A DNA stretch of 5,605 nt. Origin: Deltaproteobacteria bacterium. GTDB taxonomy: Bacteria > Desulfobacterota > Binatia > UBA9968. The number at the start of each line of letters is the position of its first letter. Positions within the stretch are counted from its first letter, which is position 1. The notes under the pieces were generated by a model, which was not told the DNA's origin, ran no database searches, and worked only from the letters and a program-made list of their open reading frames with translations. The translations under genes and the position numbers were made by a program. The DNA lies in NCBI GenBank assembly GCA_016183145.1, contig JACPFE010000418.1:1-5605 (forward strand), in the 5' to 3' direction. This document shows, one piece after another, positions 1 through 5,245 of this stretch.

Positions 1-2434
1 CGAGTACGCCGAGCCCTACGTGACAATGGCCGTGCCACTGCAAAGCGCGCCGCGCAAAACCGACGGGGTCTTGGTTGCCAAGGCCAACTTGAAGTTTCTT
101 TGGGAGGTCATCGGCGCAAGCCAATTTGGGAACGCTGGCACCTCTTATTTGATCGACGAGCGGGCTAAGCTCATAGCGCACCGGGACCCGTCATTGGTGC
201 TCAAAGGTTTGCACTTGCAAGATCGTTCTAAACTCCGGCCCTTTATCAACAACCGTTCCGCCGATTCGGCGCCTGGTGAGATCGGACCGGGACTAACCGG
301 CATTAAGGTATTGAGCAGCTATGCCGTGGTCCCGGATCTTGGCTGGGCCGTGGTCGTCGAAGAGCCGGCGGGCTTAGCATTGGCCGATCTGGAGCAGCTG
401 CAGCGCTATGCCGTATTGCTTCTGGTCGTCGGACTATTGCTGGGCGGCGTGATCGCTGCATGGGTGAGTCGAAAAATCACGCGACCGATCCAGGCGCTTA
501 GCGAGGTAGCGCGAAATATTCGTAACGGCAATCTTGACCGCAGGGCGGAAATCAAGACAGGGGACGAGATCGAAGCCCTGGCGAATGAATTCAATGAAAT
601 GACCGGGGCTCTGCAAAGCGCCTACGCCACGCTCGAGGACAAGGTGGAACAGCGGACGCGGGAGGTGTCGGCGCTTTACGAAATCGCCAGCGCAGTCAAT
701 GAGTCTCTGGATTTGCAAATAATTCTAAACGCAGTCATTGCGAAAATCACCGAGATCTTCGGTTTTGAGTGCACCCGGGTGTTTCTCTACGACGACCAGA
801 TAACTCAGTTGGAACTACGAGCTTCGTTCGAGGTGGACTCGGAACATTGGACGGGGGTTAAATTATTCAGGCGGGGACAGGGGGTCGTCGGTCGCGTTGC
901 CGAAACCGGCGAACCGATGATTTTCGAAGACATTCTAGCAGATCAAACCTATGCCGCGCTCAGTGCTAGCCGAGCAACACAAAAAGCGGGACTGCGATTT
1001 TTCGCGGTATTTCCCATAAAGAGTCAAACTCGGGTTTTCGGCATCATCCTTTTCACTGGCAGATCGCCGCGGACACTGACGGAAGACGAAGTGCGCCTGC
1101 TGACTTCAATGGCCGAGCATCTTGGTGTCGCCGTCGAAAAGGCGAGCTTGTTTAGTCAGGTGGAAACGAGGTCGCGCCATCTTGAAGCGCTGAATAGCAT
1201 CGGCGCGGCGGTGAGTCGATCGCTAGATCTCGGTATCGTCCTGAAAGCTGCTGTCGAGAAGATCGCTGCGACCCTCGGATTTGACGCGACCTGGATTTAT
1301 CAACTGGAGCCGGTGGACGGCCAGTTACACATGAGCGCCTACCAAGGGCTCGACGACGAGGCAGCAGCCAAAATGGCGATCCGCAGCGCCGATACGGGCA
1401 TCAGTGGTCAGGTAATGAAAAGCGGTCAAAGGCTCGTCTTTGAGGATATTCAAAACGATGCGGTGTACCGTGATTTGTCGCGGGCCGGAAGCGTTCGCGC
1501 TCTCGGATTTTTTGGTGGTGCCGCCTTTCCGATTCAGACTAAGAAACAAATCATTGGAGTCCTTCACGTCGCTGATCGGAAGATGCGTCAATATACGCCC
1601 GAGGAGTTACAGCTTATCGAATCCATCGTTCAAGGCATAGCCGTGGCAGTGGAAAACGCCCGACTGTTTGCCGAGGTCAAGGAGAAAACTGCGGAACTGG
1701 CCGAGGCCAACCAGGAGTTGGTGGAGGCGAGCCGGGCAAAATCGTCGTTCATCGCCGCCATGTCTCACGAGCTGAGGACCCCCCTGCACATCATCATCGG
1801 CAATTCGGAGTTAACCAGCGATGGTTTTTTCGGTGCGGTCAATGACGACCAGAGAGAAGCCATGCGAAAAGTTTCGCGCAACGCCCAGGTTCTCTTGAAG
1901 ATGATCAATGACATTCTGGCGCTCTCGCGTAACGAAGCGAAGAAAATGGCTCTGGATGTTTCACAAGTCGAGGTGGACGAAATTATCGCGAATGCGCGTG
2001 CCCACGTGGAGCAGATCAACCGCGATAACCATCTCGAGGTCCGGTGGGATATCGAAGAAAGCATCCCGCCGCTGACAACCGACGCGATCAAGGTCGAGGA
2101 GATTCTCCAGAACCTGATCGGCAATGCCTTCAAGTTTACCCCGAAGGGAAGCGTCGAGGTGCGAGTGCGCAATCTATCCGGTGAAGATAGTATTCAGTTT
2201 AGCGTGTCGGATACAGGGATCGGAATCAAGACCGAGAATCTCGATAGAATCTTCAATGAGTTCGAGCAGGTCAGGGACGGCGACAACGGCAAATACGACG
2301 GCGTCGGTCTGGGCCTGAGCATCGTGAAAAAATATCTCCAATTGATGCACGGCGATATCCGGGTCGAGAGCGAATTCGGAAAAGGCACAACCTTTACCTT
2401 TACAGTTCCCAGAAACGTTACGCTCCATTCTTAA
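1..2434 (+). CDS. Sensor histidine kinase, dCache-TM-HAMP-GAF-GAF-HisKA-HATPase (5' truncated)
   Basis: Membrane sensor kinase that would autophosphorylate on His and pass phosphate to a response regulator not in the window. The frame is open to the left edge (codons from base 2), so the true start is upstream; the GTG at 20 is internal to a dCache-like segment reading PYVTMAVPL. Numbering from that GTG, residues 1-125 are the end of an extracytoplasmic sensor, 130-149 a TM helix, 150-202 HAMP (Pro156, DEI at 182-184), then a short coiled coil. GAF1 is about 229-378 and GAF2 about 401-550; they are clearly related to each other. A second coiled coil leads to HisKA with SHELRTPL, phospho-acceptor His583. 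HATPase_c has the N box (Asn698, Asn702), G1 DTGIGI at 731-736 and G2 GVGLGL at 761-766. All catalytic motifs are intact. There is no fused receiver domain. The GAF ligand is unknown. The family is certain; the stimulus is not. Confidence 0.96.
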   Translation, partial: EYAEPYVTMAVPLQSAPRKTDGVLVAKANLKFLWEVIGASQFGNAGTSYLIDERAKLIAHRDPSLVLKGLHLQDRSKLRPFINNRSADSAPGEIGPGLTGIKVLSSYAVVPDLGWAVVVEEPAGLALADLEQLQRYAVLLLVVGLLLGGVIAAWVSRKITRPIQALSEVARNIRNGNLDRRAEIKTGDEIEALANEFNEMTGALQSAYATLEDKVEQRTREVSALYEIASAVNESLDLQIILNAVIAKITEIFGFECTRVFLYDDQITQLELRASFEVDSEHWTGVKLFRRGQGVVGRVAETGEPMIFEDILADQTYAALSASRATQKAGLRFFAVFPIKSQTRVFGIILFTGRSPRTLTEDEVRLLTSMAEHLGVAVEKASLFSQVETRSRHLEALNSIGAAVSRSLDLGIVLKAAVEKIAATLGFDATWIYQLEPVDGQLHMSAYQGLDDEAAAKMAIRSADTGISGQVMKSGQRLVFEDIQNDAVYRDLSRAGSVRALGFFGGAAFPIQTKKQIIGVLHVADRKMRQYTPEELQLIESIVQGIAVAVENARLFAEVKEKTAELAEANQELVEASRAKSSFIAAMSHELRTPLHIIIGNSELTSDGFFGAVNDDQREAMRKVSRNAQVLLKMINDILALSRNEAKKMALDVSQVEVDEIIANARAHVEQINRDNHLEVRWDIEESIPPLTTDAIKVEEILQNLIGNAFKFTPKGSVEVRVRNLSGEDSIQFSVSDTGIGIKTENLDRIFNEFEQVRDGDNGKYDGVGLGLSIVKKYLQLMHGDIRVESEFGKGTTFTFTVPRNVTLHS

Positions 2435-2448
2435 TCAGCCGGCCGTAT

Positions 2449-2572
2449 CGGTAGTGGTTCAGTTTCGCCAAAATTTGTAGGGGCAACCCTATGTGGTTGC
2501 CCGTTCGGAGGGCAGGCACGTAGGCCTGCCCCTACATCGATGCGGCGTTGAAATCCAACTGAACCACTACCG
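2449..2572. repeat. Nested inverted-repeat (MITE-like) element, outer arms
   Basis: A perfect 16-bp inverted repeat, CGGTAGTGGTTCAGTT at 2449-2464 and its reverse complement at 2557-2572, brackets a 92-bp centre. The centre holds a second palindromic unit (2476-2536), placed asymmetrically with 11 bp on the left and 20 bp on the right. No target-site duplication is evident outside the arms and there is no transposase gene, so mobility is inferred. It fills most of the gap between the kinase and the CoA transferase gene. As RNA it would fold into a large branched hairpin and could end or stabilise the kinase transcript, but no T-run follows it, so it is not a classical intrinsic terminator. 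Confidence 0.75.
2476..2536. repeat. Dimeric palindromic repeat, two head-to-head hairpin units
   Basis: The ends TGTAGGGGCA (2476-2485) and TGCCCCTACA (2527-2536) are a perfect 10-bp inverted repeat. Each half is also its own hairpin: GGGCAACC/GGTTGCCC at 2481-2488 and 2495-2502, and GGGCAGGC/GCCTGCCC at 2510-2517 and 2524-2531. The halves are 26-bp inverted copies (2477-2502 and 2510-2535) around a 7-bp spacer and differ at five positions. Four of these make two compensated base-pair swaps in the stem; the fifth is in the loop. I recall this GGGGCA...TGCCCC family as a common interspersed repeat in environmental bacterial genomes, but could not search for it here. Confidence 0.85.
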
Positions 2573-2674
2573 CGGTTTCTTCGCTCTTGACTTTGCAAGC
2601 CGCCCGAAGCTAGGAAAGACGGTACGCGGTTATGAATCGGCGCGGCGCTGCGCCGGCGTACAAAGGACTTTGCG

Positions 2675-3850
2675 ATGAGCGGAGCATTATCGGGAATCAA
2701 AATCGTCGAAGCCGCCAGCTACGTGACCGGGCCGTTCGCGTCCCAGCTCCTGGCGGATATGGGCGCCGAAGTGATCAAGATCGAAGAGCCCAAGAAGGGC
2801 GACCCGTTTCGCGGCTGGGGCGAGCGCAACTATGCCGCGACCTTTTGCAGTCTCAACCGAAACAAGAAGAGCGTAAGCCTTGATCTGCGCACCGATGAGG
2901 GCTGCAAGATTGCGCTCAAATTGGCGGGCGGCGCCGACGCCTTAATCGAGAACTTCAGACCGGGAGTCATGGAGAAACGTGGGTTGGGCTACGAGCGAGT
3001 CAAGGCGGTCAACCCGAAGATCGTCTATTGCTCGATTTCGGGTTTCGGCCCGAAAGGCCCCTACCGCGACATGCCCGGCTACGATACCGTGGGTCAAGCG
3101 AGAAGCGGGCTCTTGAGCTTGTTAACCGATCCCGGCAAGCCGCAGGGTATGGGCGTGTCGTTCTCCGACCATCTGACCGGCATGTACGCTTGCTATGGCG
3201 TCCTGGCGGCGTTGATGCACCGGATGCTGACCGGGGAAGGGCAGCATGTCGAGACTTCATTGCTGCGCGCTTCGGTGTCGTTCGTCAGCGAAAACGCCGC
3301 CCGCTACTTCGAAACCGGACATGTGCCGCGTCGCAAACATCGTACGACCACGGCGGGTGTCTTTGCTTTCGAAGACCAAGACGGGTTGCCGTTCGTACTC
3401 CACATGTCCTCGCCGGACAAATTCTGGAACGGTCTTTTCGAGGTCGTCGGCAAACCGGAATGGTCCGCCGACCCGCGCTTGAATAACCGCAAGGGGCGGA
3501 TCGCAAATTACGACGTCTTGGTCGCGGAGCTGCAACCGATTTTTCGCCAGGGACGGCGCGATGATTGGCTGCGCCGCTTGTTGGAAAAGGACGTTCCCGC
3601 AGCGCCGATCAACACCCTTGATGAGGTTTTCACCGATCCGCAGGTGAAAACCTATGGGTTCCCCATCGAGGTGGAGCACCCGAAGATGGGTAAAATGAAG
3701 TTAGTCGGCAACGCCGTCGATATGAGCCGGACGCCGCCGCGCATTGAACGGCCGCCGCCCATGTTAGGTGAGCATACCGAAGAGATCCTGGCGTCGCTGG
3801 GCTACGATGGCCGCGCTATTTCCGCTCTTCGAGACAAAGGTGTGATCTAA
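2675..3850 (+). CDS. CaiB/BaiF family III CoA transferase
   Basis: Cytoplasmic enzyme of the formyl-CoA/carnitine CoA transferase family, which moves CoA between carboxylic acids through an aspartyl-CoA intermediate. The 391 residues match the usual 380-430. The N-terminal Rossmann-like segment (LSGIKIVEAASYVTGPFASQ, then LLADMGAEVIKIE around 26-38) is typical, followed by NRNKKSVSLDL and an IENFRPGVMEKRGLGYE segment. The catalytic Asp is most likely Asp165 in GVSFSDHLTG, the position equivalent to the active-site Asp of formyl-CoA transferase. The C-terminal stretch PAAPINTLDEVFTDPQV and the final GEHTEEILASLGY are also characteristic. The ATG at 2675 has AAAGGA at 2662-2667, seven bases upstream. 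The substrate pair cannot be told: family members act on oxalate, carnitine, aryl-succinate, bile acids and others. It stands alone, without an adjacent acyl-CoA dehydrogenase or hydratase in view. Confidence 0.95.
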   Translation: MSGALSGIKIVEAASYVTGPFASQLLADMGAEVIKIEEPKKGDPFRGWGERNYAATFCSLNRNKKSVSLDLRTDEGCKIALKLAGGADALIENFRPGVMEKRGLGYERVKAVNPKIVYCSISGFGPKGPYRDMPGYDTVGQARSGLLSLLTDPGKPQGMGVSFSDHLTGMYACYGVLAALMHRMLTGEGQHVETSLLRASVSFVSENAARYFETGHVPRRKHRTTTAGVFAFEDQDGLPFVLHMSSPDKFWNGLFEVVGKPEWSADPRLNNRKGRIANYDVLVAELQPIFRQGRRDDWLRRLLEKDVPAAPINTLDEVFTDPQVKTYGFPIEVEHPKMGKMKLVGNAVDMSRTPPRIERPPPMLGEHTEEILASLGYDGRAISALRDKGVI

Positions 3851-3851
3851 C

Positions 3852-3858
3852 GGAGGAG
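3852..3858 (+). promoter_or_regulatory. Displaced Shine-Dalgarno-like GGAGGAG
   Basis: GGAGGAG lies one base after the CoA transferase stop codon. It would be a strong ribosome-binding site, but the nearest plausible downstream start (ATG 3934) is 75 nt away. The GTG at 3858 reads only GTG-AAT-TAG. The site also overlaps the first, most degenerate unit of the 8-bp tandem repeat, so it may simply be a diverged repeat unit. No good Shine-Dalgarno sits just before the hemerythrin start. Confidence 0.35.
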
Positions 3859-3925
3859 TGAATTAGGGAATTAGTGAGTCAGTGAATTAGTGAGTTAGTG
3901 ATTAGTGAAGAAGTGAGTTAGTGAT
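3855..3925. repeat. Nine-copy 8-bp tandem repeat, consensus TTAGTGAR
   Basis: Units begin at 3855, 3863, 3871, 3879, 3887, 3895, 3902, 3910 and 3918: an exact 8-bp period with a single 7-bp slip (3895 to 3902). Five units contain a perfect TTAGTGA; the others read GGAGTGA, TTAGGGA, TCAGTGA and GAAGTGA. Because the unit is not a multiple of three and carries TAG and TGA, the array closes all three plus-strand frames between the CoA transferase and the hemerythrin gene. Its role is unknown: slipped-strand expansion, a protein-binding array or a translational insulator are all possible. It is too short and spacer-free to be CRISPR. Confidence 0.85.
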
Positions 3926-3933
3926 TGTCGTCT

Positions 3934-3999
3934 ATGCGTCATCCTTCGCTCATTCCATTTTCGCCCATGCGCCATCCGGCCCTCATTCCATTGTCCCAT
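3934..3999 (+). repeat. 11-codon tandem duplication at the hemerythrin N-terminus
   Basis: Bases 3934-3966 and 3967-3999 are adjacent 33-bp direct copies, 25 of 33 identical, encoding MRHPSLIPFSP and MRHPALIPLSH. Of the eight differences, six are in third codon positions, and three codons (Arg, Pro, Ser) change silently. The second copy joins directly to the iron-binding DHHH segment, so it is probably the ancestral N-terminus and the first the added one. Confidence 0.75.
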
Positions 4000-4437
4000 G
4001 ACCATCACCATGGTTTGGCGCTGGCGCTGCGCTGCCGTAAGCAAGCGCTGGGGCAGCTCAAGCCGATGGGGTTAAAGGGACTCAAGGAGCGAGCGCAGGA
4101 GCTGCGCGAGTTTTTCACAAACAATCTGGTTCGCCACTTTCGCGCCGAAGAAAATGCGCTGTTCCCGAAGTTGCGTCAGTTAGTGCCGGAAAGCGCGGCG
4201 CTGCTCGATCAACTTGCCCGCGATCACCAGCAGCTCCGCGAGGCGATCGCGCGATTGGAATCCGATTCCGGCTTGGCGAAGCTGGTCTTCGATCTCGGCG
4301 ATCTTTTGGAGCGCCATATTCGCAAGGAAGAACGCGAGCTATTTCCGCTCTTCGAGCAGCAGCTCGGCGAAACTGAGGCCGAGGCGGTAGGGAATGAAAT
4401 AAAAGAGATCCTCGGGGCCCGGCCTGTCAGTCCATGA
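3934..4437 (+). CDS. Hemerythrin-like HHE domain protein
   Basis: Small cytoplasmic four-helix-bundle protein expected to bind a non-haem diiron centre for O2, NO or redox sensing or storage. From ATG 3934 it has 167 residues. Likely iron ligands follow the family pattern: a His in SHDHHHG (22-26), His68 and Glu72 in HFRAE, His98 in DHQQL, and His128 and Glu132 in HIRKE. No membrane segment or extra domain is seen. The start is uncertain. ATG 3967 gives 156 residues and begins MRHPALIPLSHDHHH; ATG 3934 adds an imperfect copy, MRHPSLIPFSP; a TTG at 3925 lies in the repeat array. I chose 3934 because the two copies differ mostly at third codon positions, as expected if both are translated. No clear Shine-Dalgarno precedes either ATG. 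The 3' end overlaps the convergent minus-strand gene by 11 bp. Confidence 0.9.
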   Translation: MRHPSLIPFSPMRHPALIPLSHDHHHGLALALRCRKQALGQLKPMGLKGLKERAQELREFFTNNLVRHFRAEENALFPKLRQLVPESAALLDQLARDHQQLREAIARLESDSGLAKLVFDLGDLLERHIRKEERELFPLFEQQLGETEAEAVGNEIKEILGARPVSP

Positions 4438-4780
4438 TCTTGAGAAGCACGTGGCGGCGGTTTTTGGTATAGGGCCGCACCTGGCTCGGCCAGCGGCCTT
4501 CTTCAATCGCTTTGTCCCAGGCGGGGCTGGTTAGCACGTCGGGACTTTCAAGCTCGTAGATAGCGGTGTAGACCGGTTCATTAGGAATCTCGATGGTCTT
4601 CCGCTCGCCGCCGATGTTCATGGTCAGCGTGCCTCGCCTGTAACGGGTAACACCTAAGACTCCAGGAACCTTGTTTAGATTCGGAACATGCTCTTTATCG
4701 TAGACCTCGTTAAAGATCGCTTCATGTTCGGGGTCGACATCCATGCTGGCGATCATCAGGTACTTTGCTTTGCTTGCCAT
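4427..4780 (-). CDS. Small dimeric alpha/beta-barrel (EthD-like) protein
   Basis: A 117-residue cytoplasmic protein with the look of a ferredoxin-like dimeric alpha/beta barrel: strand YLMIASMDV (7-15), helix to about 37 with Y27-x3-H31-x-P33, then KVPGVLGVTRYRRG (P39-G40), and a later strand EPVYTAIYELES. The Y..H.P and PG motifs resemble EthD/DABB proteins, which act as accessory proteins, monooxygenases or dehydratases in catabolic pathways; no catalytic function can be assigned here. The ATG at 4780 is preceded by AAGGAG at 4790-4795 (minus strand), nine bases away. It lies 42 bp downstream of the cupin gene on the same strand and is probably co-transcribed with it. Superfamily assignment is moderately sure, function unknown. 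Confidence 0.85.
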   Translation of the reverse strand: MASKAKYLMIASMDVDPEHEAIFNEVYDKEHVPNLNKVPGVLGVTRYRRGTLTMNIGGERKTIEIPNEPVYTAIYELESPDVLTSPAWDKAIEEGRWPSQVRPYTKNRRHVLLKIMD

Positions 4781-4822
4781 GGCGCTTGTCTCCTTGTGAC
4801 GACTTGACTCCGATCCTATTGA

Positions 4823-5185
4823 CTACATCCCCAAGAACGTCGTGATATCCGGCGCCGGGGACTTGATTTCCACGACTATGGATTCCTCGATTCCCTCGAC
4901 GCCATGAGGCACTCCCTTCGGGTGGCGGCAGACATCGCCCGGACCGAGGATGTATTCTTCCCCGCCCACGGTCATTTTGACTTTCCCCTTGACGACGTAG
5001 GCCAGCGACTCGTGGGTGTGAACATGCAGCGGCGCGCCGACGCCGGGCGTGTAGTGAATCTCCAGGAAGGTCATCTCATCACCCTTGATCAGCGGTTTCA
5101 CCAGCAGGTCGCCGCCGTACATCGGTTTGCCTTCGATCGATTTAACGATCACCCCTTTGACGTCGGCGTTTTTCGATAGGATCAT
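4823..5185 (-). CDS. Single-domain cupin (cupin_2) protein
   Basis: A 120-residue protein that is essentially one cupin barrel. Motif 1 covers residues 48-67 (G48, His54, His56, G67) and motif 2 residues 83-98 (G83, P89, G91, His94). His54, His56 and His94 are the expected metal ligands. The usual motif-1 Glu falls on Ser60, with Glu59 and His58 next to it, so the metal site is either three-His or uses a neighbouring residue. Small cupins of this sort are isomerases, dioxygenases, decarboxylases or sugar/ligand binders, and specificity cannot be read. The ATG at 5185 has GAGGAG at 5191-5196, five bases upstream, an excellent site. It follows the nitrilase-like gene by 56 bp and precedes the EthD-like gene by 42 bp, consistent with an operon. 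A promoter-like sequence at 5217-5245 could also drive it separately. Confidence 0.93.
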   Translation of the reverse strand: MILSKNADVKGVIVKSIEGKPMYGGDLLVKPLIKGDEMTFLEIHYTPGVGAPLHVHTHESLAYVVKGKVKMTVGGEEYILGPGDVCRHPKGVPHGVEGIEESIVVEIKSPAPDITTFLGM

Positions 5186-5216
5186 GTCATCTCCTCAATC
5201 TGGGTTTTTACAGGTT

Positions 5217-5245
5217 ATGTTATAAATGTAGCTCGGAGCTGTCAA
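5217..5245 (-). promoter_or_regulatory. Putative sigma70 promoter for the cupin and EthD-like genes
   Basis: On the minus strand a perfect TTGACA (5245-5240) is followed after 17 bp by TAACAT (5222-5217, four of six to TATAAT); TATAAC with a 15-bp spacer overlaps it. The -35 box overlaps the stop codon of the nitrilase-like gene. A 5-bp-arm palindrome, AGCTC-G-GAGCT (5230-5240), lies in the spacer and could be an operator, though it is short. Transcription would start near 5210, leaving a short leader with the GAGGAG site of the cupin gene. The assignment is from consensus match only. Confidence 0.5.

Noticed and set aside
20..22. GTG at 20 as the true kinase start
   Set aside because: The frame is open to the left edge and the residues before it continue the dCache-type strand (EYAEPYVTM), so the gene begins outside the window.
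1765..2172. 135-codon minus-strand frame inside the kinase gene
   Set aside because: It is antisense to the HisKA/HATPase motifs, has low-complexity Ser/Arg-rich composition and no family resemblance. It is a shadow of the real gene.
2449..2572. Intrinsic terminator for the kinase gene
   Set aside because: The stems are strong but no run of T follows on either strand. Kept as a repeat element.
2587..2616. TTGACT followed by CTAGGAA as a promoter for the CoA transferase gene
   Set aside because: The -35 is fair (five of six), but no hexamer at 17-18 bp matches TATAAT at more than about three positions. Too weak to call.
2431..2700. Open minus-strand frame of 89 codons across the intergenic region
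   Set aside because: It is the translation of the palindromic repeat (GAGLRACPPNGQPHRVAPT-like), which I recall as a recurrent spurious protein in annotations. It also runs into the CoA transferase start and lacks a ribosome-binding site.
3257..3679. 140-codon minus-strand and 152-codon plus-strand alternative frames in the CoA transferase gene
   Set aside because: Both overlap a complete, motif-supported gene and have Arg-rich or unrecognisable sequence, typical of alternate frames in GC-rich coding DNA.
3855..3925. CRISPR array
   Set aside because: The units are 8 bp, contiguous and without spacers, and no cas gene is present.
4904..5179. 91-codon plus-strand frame opposite the cupin gene
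   Set aside because: The opposing frame carries clear cupin motifs and a strong ribosome-binding site; this one has neither.
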